DNA of 64,000 nt from Utricularia gibba (GCA_002189035.1 NEEC01000012.1:3100001-3164000), one strand, 5' to 3'. Shown: positions 1 through 12,343, counted from the stretch's first letter. Program-made: numbers and translations. The notes: a model not told the origin generated them from the sequence alone.

Positions 1-378
1 TCTGCCAGTGAAGCTACTGGCGTAACCCCAAGGGTCACCGATTTTCCGCTCCGCCGCTCGCTTCCGATCAAGCGGCAGCCCGAAAAAGAACTCCATGTAA
101 CTATGGGCCTCAGCGATGAGGCGTGGATCAACACCATGGTTCACCACGCTAAAGATACCATTTTTCCGGCACGAGTCTCTGACGAGGTTCGCTGCTTCCA
201 CCGTGGCCTCATGGTTTCCGGTGAGGAACCCCGATAAATCGATGTAGGGGATGTGGAGCTCCGGTGGGTCGGCGTCTGGCTTCTCATCAGTAGGCCAGAT
301 GAATTGGGAGGGCAAAGTGGCTGCATTCTGAAGGACAGAGGCGTCGAAGACGATCGGAATCTGGTACAGTTTCCCCAT
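1..378 (-). CDS. GA20ox: Gibberellin 20-oxidase, N-terminal exon (partial)
   Basis: The 126 codons read from an ATG at 378 down to the window edge. They match the N-terminal DIOX_N half of a 2-oxoglutarate/Fe(II) dioxygenase of the GA 20-oxidase family, which performs successive oxidations of C20 gibberellins in the cytosol. Visible hallmarks are a start like MGKLYQIPIVFDASVLQ, the stretch SQFIWP, the motif PYIDLSGFL, NHGVDPRLIAEAH and, at the edge, WGYASSFTGR, which is typical of GA20ox. The Fe-binding His/Asp/His residues and the 2OG-binding Arg lie in later exons outside the window. The start is chosen because the family begins just before the FDASVLQ block. Gene assignment is strong; which paralogue is unknown. 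Confidence 0.9.
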   Translation of the reverse strand, partial: MGKLYQIPIVFDASVLQNAATLPSQFIWPTDEKPDADPPELHIPYIDLSGFLTGNHEATVEAANLVRDSCRKNGIFSVVNHGVDPRLIAEAHSYMEFFFGLPLDRKRAAERKIGDPWGYASSFTGR

Positions 379-930
379 TACTGAGTGAATGCTGAAGGAG
401 ACTGAGGATGAGGAGTTCCACAAGACCAAGAATCATGGTATTAAGAAGTGATTCCTCAGGAACCAGACAAGAGACTTCAAGTGGAAGGGTTGGTCGAGAG
501 TGGAGATGAGGAAGACGCCAAGGGCAAGCCAGTGGCCAAGGCATCTTCATAATAAACAACATGCCGTGTCTTTTAAATGGGTTCAATCAGACCAAAAAAT
601 CTGTTTCGGATTGGGAATGGGATGAGATATGTTGGATATTGTGGCACTCTTGTCTCCAAAAGTCTGTGCAATTTGTTGGTTAATTGCACGTAAACCCCAG
701 ATTAACCAAGGACAAGGGTATCACAGCACCACTGTTACCAGTGTCACTAGAGGCTCCTTCCTGTCTGAAGCTGCATGGCCATGACATGACACTCAGAGGC
801 CATGTGACTCTTCTGGGACAAATGCCATGCGAATCATGAACTTGTGCCGTTCAGAAGGAATCCTCCCTGTAGTGAGTTCTTGGGATACTTGATGCCTAAA
901 GATTATCATCCACCATTCCAGAAGACATTG
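379..930. other. GA20ox upstream region, no gene seen
   Basis: Presumed promoter and 5' UTR of the gibberellin oxidase. Open frames here are short and continue out of phase from the GA20ox exon. A TTTAAAAG stretch on the minus strand near 569 could be a weak TATA-like element, but nothing decisive is visible. Confidence 0.4.
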
Positions 931-1272
931 CTATAAGGAGGCTCTCTCATGTTTAAGTGCTGCTATTATTGGATATGATCCTTGGCTTTGCGGGTGACTG
1001 TTGTTTCGAGTTTCTGCCATGTTAGTGGGTCTGGAGAAACTGCGACTGCGTAGACGAACGGGAGGACTAGCTTGGCTGCGTTCTCCAAGACATGGTGACA
1101 TACATTTTGACCTATCTGGGGTGGCTACCGTTGTTGTTTGAACTGCCGTTTCAAGGCCAGAGGAACGCACGAAGCCCCCTGTTGGAAGAATGGAATCCAG
1201 GAGTTGCCAATGAATCCATGCCGGTGAAGAAGACTTCGGTTTCTCGTGTTTGATTTCGTTTACATCCTCCAT
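931..1272 (-). pseudogene. Urease accessory protein UreF fragment, frameshifted
   Basis: Reading from an ATG at 1272, residues around 17-40 give WIHWQLLDSILPTGGF followed by SGLETAVQ, the conserved N-terminus of UreF, a GTPase-complex chaperone that helps load nickel into urease. After about 50 codons the homology moves to the next frame, which reads HHVLENAAKLVLPFVYAVAV and then WQKLE, again UreF-like. The join requires one surplus base (or two missing) near 1105. No conserved C-terminal UreF half was found downstream, and no clear promoter upstream. I take it as a truncated, decayed copy; a functional UreF presumably lies elsewhere. Confidence 0.72.
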
Positions 1273-3394
1273 TTTTTAACTTCAGCCGATCTCTCAACCA
1301 TGACGTAAAGCATAAAAAACGATTCTTGGACTTCAACCAATCTACCAGGCCGGAAAAGACCATACCCCAGATCCCTGAATTAGTGCTGATCAACATTAAA
1401 TTCTCAGTCTTCTCCATGATGGGTTCGGGAATCCTCAAGAACTAGGGATTTGGAGGATTGGGATTTCCTGGAGAATTACGCAGAACGCTGAACGGCAAGG
1501 AATGGAAGGTAGAGCTGAAAATGATAATGTGGATAAAGCATTTCCCTTTTAACTTTCAACATTTGTTTGCGTGATGCATTCACTTCGATCCCTTAATCTG
1601 TAGTAGTAAACGAAAAGAGTAGATGTACGTTAACTGTTCGACGAAAAGCCTGTCAGAGATACGACTGCTTGTGCTGCTATCTCGTATCAGTCTGTGACTT
1701 GATCAAGAACCTTTCGTTTTACTTGATAATTTTCTGTGATTGGCACTGTATGATATTTACTTTTGAGCCTTGTATTATTATAAATCAAGGGCCTCCATCA
1801 GGTAGCTAGGTCGCCTTGAATCAAAAGAAATACTAGCTTGCTCATTGACCTGTGGTTCATTACTGTCTCCTATCCAAGGGAAAATGATACCTGGGATGGA
1901 TGGAATGTTACTTGTATATTCTTTCTAAGATCCCTCATCCATAGTAGCTGTTGGAACATAAGCTTGCTATAGCTTTCCCATTGCCACTGCATGAGAAGTT
2001 CTTTCACCACAGTAAGCTGAACCACTCACAGGGCAACTCTCCTTTGGCATGCCATGGGAACCCTCCTCTGCATCCTGGCCGCCGGCCACATGCCAAAAGA
2101 GAGGAGCCCTATGAAGGGTTTTCTTATCAATGTTCGCTTCCCTGTTTTCTCTGGGGAAACTGGATTGCGGTTTGAGTCCTTATATTGGCTTCCCACGCTG
2201 GAATAATTGATTGAAAAGTGGGATATCCTTCAAGGGTTATGCTGTGGAATAAACCATCTTGACACCCTTGTCTGTGTCATGACATGCATTGCCCCTCTCT
2301 CATACCAGATTCTTCTACTGTTGTTGCCCATATCCTCTTTGATTGATGGCAAAAGCAATGAAAAGCATTTTCATGGACGTGGGTAGCTAACATCCTTTTT
2401 CTTTCTCTCTTTCTCGAGGTTTCCAGAGACATCTTGCATCAGAAGATCGCAACACCTCCCCCCTTCTTCAGTGATCATCATAGCAGAGGTCTTATGAAGA
2501 GCAGATGCAACAGAAATCCTCATGGTACGATCCTGCTATCTATCATCTTCTGTTGTCTTTGAATAGGAAAAGTGGCAGGAGTGAGCATTTATCAGTTGCA
2601 GATTGTTTCGGAAGTCCACTCTCTATCCTATATATCTTAGTTTCCTGTTCGTCCAGGCCTCATCCTTCCTCTGAGCAGTGAAGATACCCTCCATAGAATC
2701 TGAACCTCGGGTTCTTCTGTAAACAGAAAATTGGTCTAAACACATCAACAAAACATATGGTTCGAATGGTGGAAAACCGCTCATTATTACTAGCCTGATG
2801 TGGGATACAATGCTGAGTGACAGTTAATAAACTGTCAGGCAGGGGGCCTCGCCCATTACAACCGAAATGCGGTTGGCAGTTCATAACGGCATGGAGGACT
2901 GGTGGCCCAATATTTGAAAGACTCACTAGAAACTGTAAGAAAATTTCCTGATCTTTAAGAAAACAAAGTACAGATACGAACACCTTTTGGGATGGCAAGA
3001 TGGAGTTAGTGCAAATTTCATTTAAAGATATTCTGAGACATTAAACTAGACTCACATGAGGCTGTGCTATATGTGAAGGATGAGAAAAAGCCATGTTTCG
3101 GGGGAAGAAGAAGCTACAGCAGGAGGAAAGTAAATTACTTCATAGTCCCTATAGCTATCTACACATCGCATGCTTTGCTGAAGATTAAAACAAGGAGAGA
3201 GCAGTTCTAGAAAGCAACACCTATCTAGAAGGACGCTAAAGTAATCCTATGCAAAACCGAGTACGGATCCAAATACCAATACCGCTTTATTTATTTATTT
3301 TTTGATCAGGTGGGCCCAATTGACTGGGACCCCACCACCGCCGTCCACCGGTCATACATGCCGCCTGAAAGAACATCCACCGGGAAAGCTGTTT
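1273..3394. other. Intergenic, no recognisable gene
   Basis: About 2.1 kb between the UreF relic and the heat stress factor. A 112-codon open frame on the minus strand at 2660-2998 and shorter frames near 1151-1438 and 1951-2175 have no family resemblance that I recognise and no splice context. The HSF 3' UTR should lie at the right end. Confidence 0.4.
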
Positions 3395-4453
3395 TTAGGC
3401 CGTCCGATTCCTCGAATTGCAACGATTTAGCCATCGGGAATCCATCTGATTTGACGCGGGCTCCTGGCAGTACATCTTTAGGTTATCGTCGGCTTCGTTA
3501 TCCGGCGGGCTGCGATGGATTTCCCTGCCGCGCTTAGCGCCGATGTGCACTCCGAACAATGTCGCGTATATTTGTTCGGGCGGAGTTGGGGGATTGTCGT
3601 CTTCCCCGCCGTTCTCCACCGCGGTTTCCATTTCTGAGCAGAAACTTGTCATTGGGAGGAGATCTAACGGCTTCACCGCATTCTCCGATGAGTATAATAA
3701 GTTGGAGTCGCCGTTCGATTTCTGGTCGCTTCCGTAGCTGGACATCAGAACGTATATATTGTTGCATAGGCTCTTCATTTGATTCAATTCCTTGTTCAGC
3801 TGCACGTTTTCCTTTCTCAATCGTTCGTTTTCTCCCATTAGGTCCATGCTCCTAGTGCCGCCGAACTCACGGACCGGAGGCGGAGGAGAGCTGTTGGAAA
3901 AGTGCACTAGTTCCTCCCCGGAGTCACATGGCGACATCGTCCGTGGCGGCGCTGCCGTCATTGGATGGAACATCGCCTCTGTCAAAGGTAGCGTCGGCGT
4001 CGCCGCTATTTTCCGTCGCTGTATGTCGCAAAGACGCTTCTTCTCCCTCTTCTGAAGCAATCATTCGAGAATTCCCACCGATCAGGCACAACTTTCCGAA
4101 ATCCCTACAATCTCATAAAAAAAACAGCTCAAATCAACCACCGCAACCACAAAATCGAACTTCTAATCATATAAATCCTCCAGAAACAGGGAACTTACAT
4201 ACGTGTTCAGCTGTCGAACAAAACTGGAGAAATTGTTATGCTTGAAATATTTAGGCAACAAATCTCTAGCAAATTCCGTCGGATTCCAAACTATGAAAGT
4301 AGATCCATCATCATTCCAAGAAATAACCTCATCGATGCTATGGTCATCCACAAGCTGGAAAGTTTTCGTCAAGAACGGCGTCGGCAGAGACCTCGCTCCA
4401 TCCGCCGCCGGTGGCTCACCTCCTCCACCCCGATCCACAGTCAGAGGAGCCAT
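3395..4453 (-). CDS. Class B heat stress transcription factor (HSFB2-like), one-base frameshift in DBD
   Basis: Two exons: 4453-4199 and 4104-3395. Exon 1 encodes a proline/glycine-rich start and most of the winged-helix DNA-binding domain ([13 protein letters not shown], then [16 protein letters not shown]) and ends at a GTAAGT donor at the position conserved in HSF genes. Exon 2 starts with [20 protein letters not shown] and should continue [12 protein letters not shown], but that part is in the next frame: one G/C base is lacking at the CCC run 4045-4047 (plus strand). Downstream are an oligomerisation heptad region ([20 protein letters not shown]) and the class B repressor tetrapeptide LFGV followed by KRGRE, a likely nuclear signal. 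With one base restored the product would be about 321 aa, normal for HSFB2. Either a sequencing error or a recent null allele. Confidence 0.88.
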
Positions 4454-5341
4454 GTCGATTCCCCGTCCACTCTAGAAACTCATCGGAATCTTCATTTAGG
4501 CATCAAACCACGAGCAATCGAAGCAATAAAAGAAAAAAAACGAAGCTTATCCTCACCGCGTACAGATCCAATCGCAGCAGACGCAAATGGCGATTCTAGA
4601 AGGTTCAACTGGAGAAGAAGAGAGCGGAACACGGAAACGCATTAATCATTGGGATAAGGACGAGAAAAGATTTGCGGGGAGGGGAAACAAAAGTGCCAAA
4701 GGCGAGGAAGAAACGAGAAGATTCGGTGAGTCAACTGACGTGGCAATCTCTGATTGGACAGAGAGGGTCAATACAAATTTCTTGGGTCGGTGGTCACATC
4801 CTTCCGCTAGTTAATGTCCTTTAAATAGGATTAATGCGTTAATTAAGTTCGCTTTGCAGGAGAGAGGAAATATCTCAGTAGAAGTCTGGATATTTCACCC
4901 GGGCCGTCCAGAAGATATTTTTAACTTTAAATATTACTTTTTATTATTCTAAACTACCCTTTACTCATTATAGTTATTTAATAACAGAATTATTAAATAA
5001 CTATAAATAAAGGCGAGAGATTCCCATTCCCATGCACTTTGAAGCATGTTTTAAAATAAAAAAATATTTCGATCACCGCACATTTGTCCGGATATTATAC
5101 TCTTTAATATTGTCCGGATTTTATCTTATTCACAACATTCATACAAAATTAATTAAAGATAATTTATCGTTATTTAAAGATGATTTTAATTATACTTTAA
5201 TAAATCATTTTTTAGAAACAAAAAAAAACAAAATTTTGTGTGAGCAATGTGTGTAAATTTGACAATTTAGAACATTGGTTTGAAATTTATAAGCCCAGAT
5301 TCATGGATCTGGTTTCGTCATTGAAGGTACAGATTCCTTCG
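4454..5341. other. Intergenic: HSFB promoter side and MAPR 3' side
   Basis: Divided between the HSFB upstream region (4454-4850) and an AT-rich stretch (4900-5290) leading to the 3' end of the steroid-binding protein gene. Small open frames here are not convincing. I see no clear heat shock element cluster. Confidence 0.4.
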
Positions 5342-6249
5342 TTAGGTTGCTTCTGGGTGTTGTGTATCGTCTTGCTGGACAGCATCAACTGGTATGGGAG
5401 CCGATTTGGGCTTGACGGTGCCAACTTTAGCGTACTTGCTCATGAATTTGTATTCCCAGTCTTGTAAAGCTTCCAGCTCGAATATGCCGAGGCCTGAGAG
5501 GTCACCGTTGAGATCTTTCTCTGCAAATGACATCTTGGCCAGCGCCCGGCTCGCGTCCTTGCCGGCGAACAACGCGTACGGTCCTCCGGGCCCGTAGAAG
5601 ATCCTGAGATGGGAGAAAAATAAGCTTAACAGGAGCAGGAATGATTTTTAGGAACACCTCTGCGGCGTGTGCAACACACATTTTCTTGAAGGAGATTCAT
5701 TTGCAGAAACTGAAGAGATGGTTCCGGAGCCCCTTTCCATTTAGACAATGATGAAGGATGTGGGGAAAGCCCCTTTTCATTTAAAGGCAAAAGAAGGATA
5801 GACATGATGAAGCATTGCAAAATCAACCCAAAAAGCAGCATTCTCTGAGTGAACAGAAAAGGGAAAGCGAAGAAGAGACAGCATTAGCAGGAGAGTGAAA
5901 CAGAAAAAAAAAAAAAAAAAAAATTGCACCTGCTCTGGGTAACATCGTAGATCTGAGACTTAATCGCCATGAGCAGAGGCTTATTGGGATCGGATCCATC
6001 ATAAAGCTTCAATTCATCCTCGTCTATTTCACCAACCTGGACCGGCGGAGGCAGCGGCTGCCTCTGGTCATCATCAGAGAGCTTGAATCCATGGGGACCC
6101 ATTTCGACTTCCTCCCGAGACGTAAGAAGATAACTAGACAAGTAGTAAAGAGCAAGTCCCACGGCGACCGCCGTGAAGAACGCAACTGGGGAAAGCCCCG
6201 TGTACGCTCCAATTGCTTCTTTCAACGTTTCCCACAAATCAAGAATCAT
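5342..6249 (-). CDS. MSBP: Membrane steroid-binding protein (MAPR family)
   Basis: Two exons, 6249-5930 and 5603-5342, joined through a split AGG codon (phase 2), give 193 aa. A short lumenal or extracytosolic N-terminus (ending YTGLSP) precedes one membrane segment (about residues 20-42, AFFTAVAVGLALYYLSSYLL). Then comes an acidic linker and the cytochrome b5-like steroid/heme-binding fold, with GEIDEDELKLYDGSDPNKPL, IYDVTQSR, FYGPGGPYALFAGKDASRAL and LEALQDWEYKFMSKY. This order matches plant MSBP1/MSBP2, which sit in plasma membrane or ER; known members bind progesterone or brassinolide or scaffold cytochrome P450s. The intron contains an A run at about 5905-5923. The gene ends 189 bp downstream of the MSH3 stop codon, on the same strand. 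Confidence 0.93.
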
Positions 6250-6438
6250 TTTTGACGGGAGCGGAGCAAGGAGATGCGTCGTTGCGAAGTTGTGGTTGCA
6301 GTTGCAGTATCCTTGAGCGCAGGCCGGTGGCTGCTGTATCTATTGTATTTTCCAAGTAGAAAAACATACCACGAGACCCACGCGACTTGTCTTTTTGAAT
6401 ATGATAATAAGTGGAAGTTTTCTCAAGCTTTTGCAGAG

Positions 6439-9400
6439 TTACTGTTTGGATAAAAGACCATCTGACAAATCTTTGGCAAGCTTTAAGCAGTGGAGCCTCT
6501 CTGCATCATCTACTCCTTCACTGAGGGCTGCATTGAGGTGAAGGAAGATCTCTCTATAAGCTTTCTCCACCTCTTCAATGTCTTCAAATGATGCCGCGGT
6601 GGAATGGAGGGTACCCGCCTCCATGTTAGACGCCATTGTTAGCAGCTTGCTTTTCTTTCTATTCTGCACTTCCGTCTCCATCTGCGTAGACATTTGGATG
6701 GCCCGTTCAACGCACGAGGAAGGCAACTGCACAAGCATAAAGGTTGGTTATCGTGGTAAGAATGATATACAGTTCTATATGCTGTATGCATCACTTACTT
6801 CTGCAAGTTGGGCAACCTTGAAGGCAAAACTTTTCTTTGAAACTCCAGGCACAAGTTTGTAGAGATATGTGACATCTTCAGTATTCACAGTGTTCGGCAT
6901 GTCTTGGAAAGAATCGGATTCCAGAGTGGCTGTTTGTGGGAGTGGTGCCAAGAAGGAGACACAGAATGCCCCAACTCTACCAGGGAAGTCATTTCTGATG
7001 CTGAGGATTTCAGGGTAGTGAGTAACGAAGAGCACCATGCATCGTTTATGTTCCAGAAGATGATGCAGGGTGGCATAAGCAATGGCTACACCGTCATGTG
7101 TGCTGGTGCCTCTCCCGAGCTCGTCAATTATGACCAAAGACCGGGATGTGGAATGCTTCAGAATTTCAGATGTCTCACTCATCTCTTCCAGGAAAGTGCT
7201 CCTGCCAAGATGAATGTTGTCTGAAGCTCCCATTCTGGTGTAGATTCCATCAACCACGTGAAGCTTAGCAGAGGATGCAGGAACAAAGCTACCCATCTGA
7301 GGAATGGAGAGATGTACAGCATCATATTGAAGCCCGGATGCCGAATGCACATGGGGAAGTAGTTCTTGAGAGTAGGATCTGAGAATGTAGTACCTGAGCC
7401 ATGAGAGTTATAAGAGCAACTTGGCGAATGTAGCAGCTCTTACCGCCCATGTTTGGGCCAGTAATCACTTGACAGTGTTGCTGATCTCCATGTAAATTTG
7501 TATCATTTGGGACAAAGTTGTGCTGCAGCAAATCCTCCATAACCTGGGATATCAGCATCTATTAACCATGCAGCAGTACACTGAAACTTCTGGAAGAAAC
7601 AAAATGAGTAAAAACATACAGGATGTCGACCGGCATGGATAACTATCTGAACTGGCTCATCATCAGGGACAAAGACAGGGAGAACATAATGCTGTGAGGA
7701 GAAGAAGACCCATACTCAGGATTTGTGATGGTATCCAGTGAAAGAAGGGAAATAAAGACCACAAATGAACCTTGTTCCTTGAGAGCACTGCAAGTGAATG
7801 CAGGCAATCTAACGTTGCTAAGGCTTGGACAGCAGCCTGAAACTCAGAATAAAAGCCACAAAATGTCTTTAAAAAAGTGTCCCACGCAGCTTGACAGACA
7901 ACAGAAAGCTCTGCATTTGCTAAAGCCAGCAGATCCAGAGCTTTCAACACTTCAGGTGGATGATATCTAATTGCTTTCATTGTGCTGTTTACTTTGATCC
8001 AGTCTGAAGGTACCTTTGCATCTAAGGGTAGCTGCATAGAAATTTAGAAAAGACTTGATGCACCAAGTGCCAACATTCACTAAAATTGCAAACACCCTAC
8101 TCTGAATTTGGTAAAAAAAACCAGAGGACAAAAATGAGAGAAGCCAATTTTTTCTTGAAGTTTTTTTGGAAAGAGAATTACCTCTATTAAGTGAGTAACT
8201 CCAGATACAGTTGAAAATTCTAGACGGTGCATTCGAAGCTGTTTCCTAAGGCGAGGAAGTAACTCGTCTAAAACTTTGCTTGCTGAGTCAACTTTGATCC
8301 TTGCTGAGGCAACCTGCAGATGAAACAATCCAATTATGACCAAAAGATGAAATTTTTCGACAAGGTTAAACTTTAAAAAATCCTGTTTCTAACCTCTTCA
8401 AAGTTTCCATCAGAAACAACAAAGAGATTGTTTAGATCTTGTTTTTCAGCAGCTTCAATGTTGAGCTTGGATAGAAGACTTGTTGCAGCATCAATAATGC
8501 TAGGTGAAGAGGCTGTTAAAAGCAACTTCCGCAACAAAAGGGAGTGCACTCTTTTGACTTGAGAATCCTTATTTTCATTCTCAAACTTACAAAGTTTTTC
8601 TAACTGTCGTCCGGCAACTAAGACAGATTGGATAGCTGAAACAAACTGCAAAACATTGGTCATAGATTCTGGCATGGAATAAAACATTGCTAAGTATTGG
8701 AAGCCTAGAAATATCAGCTACCTCTTTAGTAGTGGCTGTCCCGTGGAAAATTCTGGAAATCCCACGCTGAATATCAGATGTTTTTCCCAAAGTAGTCAGC
8801 ACATCAGATAAAACATTATGAATTTCTCGGTTCCTTATACTGGTATCTGAGCCTGCATCACTTGGAGGGATCACGGAGGACGTTGAACAGCCCATGCCAT
8901 CCAATAGTTCAGAAACAGCATGTAAACGAGCGCATATCATGTTTCTATCACATAAAGGATGTGTTATCTGTAAAATAAATGAGCAAAATTATGGACTACG
9001 AAACCAATATGTTGCATTGGGAAGAGGGGTGGGGAAGCCAATTCTTACAACTAGAATTTAGTCAGTCATACTCCTACCCAGTGTCGAAATAGCCTTGCAC
9101 CAAACACAGTAAGTGTATGGTCCATGCACTTCAGCAAGGATCCCCCATCCGAGCCATCCAAATTATTTTTCAGTACCTAATATTCCAGGCAACAGCTCGT
9201 GAGCATGTAGTCTAAAAGAGTGAATGGAAGCATAACCTGCATAATAGTTTTCAAGAGAACCTCCAATTGCTGCAATGCATTAGCTGAAAGACTCATCTCT
9301 GTGATGCCAGAGAATGGTCTGAATGAGGCTCCCAGACAAAGGATTTTTTGAAGTCCAAATTGCAGTAGATGGCGAGTGATAAAAGCTAACGTTTGCACAA

Positions 9401-10841
9401 CCAAGTCGGGCAGGGCCATGATAACCTTCAAATTTAGGAAAAATTAAATGTGCAAAGATGAACATGATGTAGAATAATAAAGTTCATTTGATACCTCTAC
9501 ACCAGTTCGACTTTCGCCACGAATCTCAGCTTCTGCACCCTGTTGCAAATGGGAATTTACAAAGATAGTTTTTTCTATGCTCTCATACTGAGAGATGACT
9601 TCAGCTAAAGCACCACCATACTTGAAGCAATCTATTGAAGCATGCTCAACTCGAACATTGGATGCAGGGCCAGCATATGCCAATAACACCTGACAAGGAT
9701 GAAGAGGAAACAGGGCAAGTCAGATAGAGAACATGATCATTAATAAAACAATGCAAGCTGGCCATCCTGATAAGTCAATGGAATAAGCATTTTCAGGATA
9801 AATAATGGGGTGTCAACAAAGGAAACTGTATCCAAATGCTCGAGAATCAATAGAAGAAACTTCAGTACGATGAGTTTCATCTTAAAAAAGTTGAAGATCT
9901 AATAATACCTTCTTGGTCTGCCTTGATAGGGGTTCAACAAGAAGTAGTTCGACTGGAGAAAAGCTCATAAGCATCGCCTCCAGTCTACATCTCAAAAAGT
10001 TATCATCAAACTCATCGTAAGCAATATCACCAGCTGAAATGTCAACTGCAACAGCCCCTATCCTCACATCATTTCCATCCTCAATACTCTCAATATCCCT
10101 CTCCACAAGACAAAACATATAGTTACGGCATGCTCCAAGTTGCTCCTCCGCTCCACCCAAATCCTCTGCAGCCCCCAAAGTTCCCTTGGTGTACAATGCC
10201 GACAAACCACGACAAAAGGGGCCTGATTTATTCATTCCGTGAGCCTTAATTGCAGCTGTCTCAGTTTGTTTCACTAAACCAACTTTATAACCAGCATTAA
10301 CAAGCCTCCTCACATGAACATTCAACCTGAAAGTCGGTATACTGGCAGTAAGGAAATTGTGATTCATATGTGCATATATTCCCAACACTTCAGCAGCAAT
10401 TTCAGCATCATGCCCAAAGAATCTATACTTATAACCAACCTCAATCATCAAAAGAACGTCAGGGTATCTCTGTTTCAGTTCAACCACTTGTTTTTCTAAA
10501 GGTGTGTACTTGCGTTTTGGGAAGGATTCACTGATGTGACAATCCTCTAATCTATCTTCAGAAGATCCTATTAACTTATCAAGGAATTTCTTGTGCAGAG
10601 TTGGCTCGGGTAAAGGAATGAAAGATTGACCTGGCGATTGCGAAGATTCGTCGGTGTGTTTAAGGATGCTGGACCTGAGCTCGCTAGTCCGCAATCGTTT
10701 AACTGGAGAAAAAGTCACGGTGGCGGCAATATTGGGTGGAGGCGTCTGGGGTTGGGGAATTTCCGCGGGAGTAGCGGCGACAGAGGGATTCGATCTTGGA
10801 GCAAAGAAGCGAGAAATAACCTGCTGCTTCTGCTTCCCCAT
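6439..10841 (-). CDS. MSH3: DNA mismatch repair protein MSH3
   Basis: Twelve exons: 10841-9909, 9689-9495, 9425-9237, 9176-9078, 8967-8722, 8645-8394, 8313-8182, 8031-7771, 7691-7620, 7543-7394, 7296-6799, 6726-6439. All introns are phase 0 and the product is 1104 aa. MSH3 pairs with MSH2 (MutS-beta) to recognise insertion/deletion loops in the nucleus. The N-terminus has a PCNA-interacting box QQVISRFF, then the MutS-I mismatch-binding domain ([35 protein letters not shown]). The ATPase end has Walker [11 protein letters not shown] (about residues 822-829) and Walker [16 protein letters not shown] (about 898-912), followed by FVTHYPEIL. No internal stop or frameshift. An LTR retrotransposon begins 185 bp upstream of the start codon. 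Start chosen by the PIP-box N-terminus expected of MSH3/MSH6. Confidence 0.96.
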
Positions 10842-11026
10842 TTCCAGTATGCAAAGTGATGGTCATACGCGGCGGCGTAGCTTTCACGGCCGTTACCTCC
10901 GGTGGTTCAAGGCGTTCGTAAAAACCGAGCCTTCACCTCTGGAAAGTTCTTCTAGTCTGGTATCCAAAAGATTTTGTTTTTCTTTTCCCTTCGCGCTCAA
11001 ACCCAAAGAAAACTTCCCCTACCCCT
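10842..11026 (-). promoter_or_regulatory. Remaining MSH3 5' leader/proximal promoter
   Basis: Only 185 bp lie between the MSH3 ATG and the 3' LTR of the upstream retrotransposon. No TATA element is visible. The sequence left of the insertion ends acttcccctacccct and the right flank resumes accctagtctcatc at 18107, so the ancestral promoter was probably split. Two AACCCTAG telo-box-like motifs occur in the right flank (about 18106-18140). Confidence 0.5.
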
Positions 11027-12343
11027 TGTAACGACCCGAGAAGGGGGCCTAGGAGCCATGGTCGTTACCCCACCCAGAAACGTGGCCTGTCTCCTGGGTG
11101 GCTTTGGTTTGATTCGTTCAACCCACATGAACACGAGATTACCGGGGAATATCTTATTCATAAATACAGCAAAGAGGGTCCAACATAATCCACGAAATCA
11201 CATCATGAACATAAAGGAAAAGCACGAGCACAACAGCTGCTTCTATTCCCCAGGCTCTCCGGTCCTCCGAGTTCACTCCGTCAGCCCCTCCGCCTCTCCG
11301 CCAGTCTCCGCACGACCAGAACCTTCACCTACACATAAGTTCGTAAGGGGATCAACCTATGCATAGGGTAGACCACACTACCAACCATAAACACATCAGC
11401 TTAAGCATGGCACATATCATCGTAAGCATATCATCAGCACATATCATCGTAAGCATATCATCAGCACATATCATCGTAAGCATATCATCAGCACATATAT
11501 CATAAGAGACCCATTGGTCACAAGGGGCGTGCATCCCGTGATGGCACATCACGTTACCGTCGGGAGGGACACCAGCCACGGTAATCCGTCCCAACCCCGC
11601 TCCCTTTGGAGCTCACGGCGATATCTACCCCCAAACTCACGTTGGGTTGCCGTCGGAGATACCTCGGCGAAGGGTCCGACCCCGCCCCTTCGGGCTCATC
11701 AACTTACGGCCCTTCGGCCCTTATTCGTACTTTCCGGCTCATGCTTCCCCTTACCTTCGTGTGGCTCCTTCCCCTTCTGCCAAATCGTGACCTTCTCCTT
11801 CCATATCTCGGCATGGTGGCGCTCCTTCTCTGATTTCGAATGCCAAACCCGCCACCATGCCAAGCCCTTATATCCTACCTCCTGACTGTTGGGTTTCTGA
11901 GCCCTTTCCTCTTCCAACCCTTCACCTTTCGGCCCAGTATATGAAAGGTCGGCCCTCTTACACTTCTTAGGCCCTTGGGCTCTTCTCCAACACCTCATTG
12001 GGCCAATCCACACTAGCCATGTCTCACCTAACACTTGGGCTCGCGACCACTCTCCGCCCAGCATCCAGCGCGTCACTCACCATCCCTTGGGCACGCATGC
12101 TTGCTCGATCGCATAGAGTCCCGTAGCTCAAGTGGGTCTCTCCCACGAGCACCCTTGGGGATCACCCAAGAGTTCGGTACACCTCTAACAAGAGTTGCAC
12201 GCCGTGTTCGGATCAGACCGATTCGTTGCGCGCGGACCGCCAGGCAGAGGGGTTCCTCGTAGCCACTCTATGCACGTTCCCTTAGCTCCTTCACATGCTG
12301 TATCACCATCGAAACGCAACATACTTCTACCCGGGTTATGACA
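11027..12343 (-). repeat. 3' LTR of copy 1 (1,317 bp)
   Basis: In plus orientation it begins TGTAACGACCCGAG and ends GGGTTATGACA. It holds three copies of a 27-bp unit starting CACATATCATCGTAAG (11411-11491). The first 159 bp in element orientation (12343-12185) are also the last codons of pol. A GATATAAGG motif on the minus strand near 11866-11875 is a candidate TATA element; transcription from this LTR would run toward MSH3. Confidence 0.95.

Noticed and set aside
2660-2998. 112-codon minus-strand frame
   Set aside because: No recognised family, no splice partners, composition like chance; not called as a gene.
11411-11491. CRISPR-like direct repeats in the LTR
   Set aside because: Contiguous 27-bp units without spacers, in a plant LTR; an ordinary minisatellite.
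11699-12076. 125-codon minus-strand frame inside each LTR (also 17462-17839 and 54346-54723)
   Set aside because: Same frame in every LTR is explained by recent copying; no resemblance to a known protein and no independent signal of coding.
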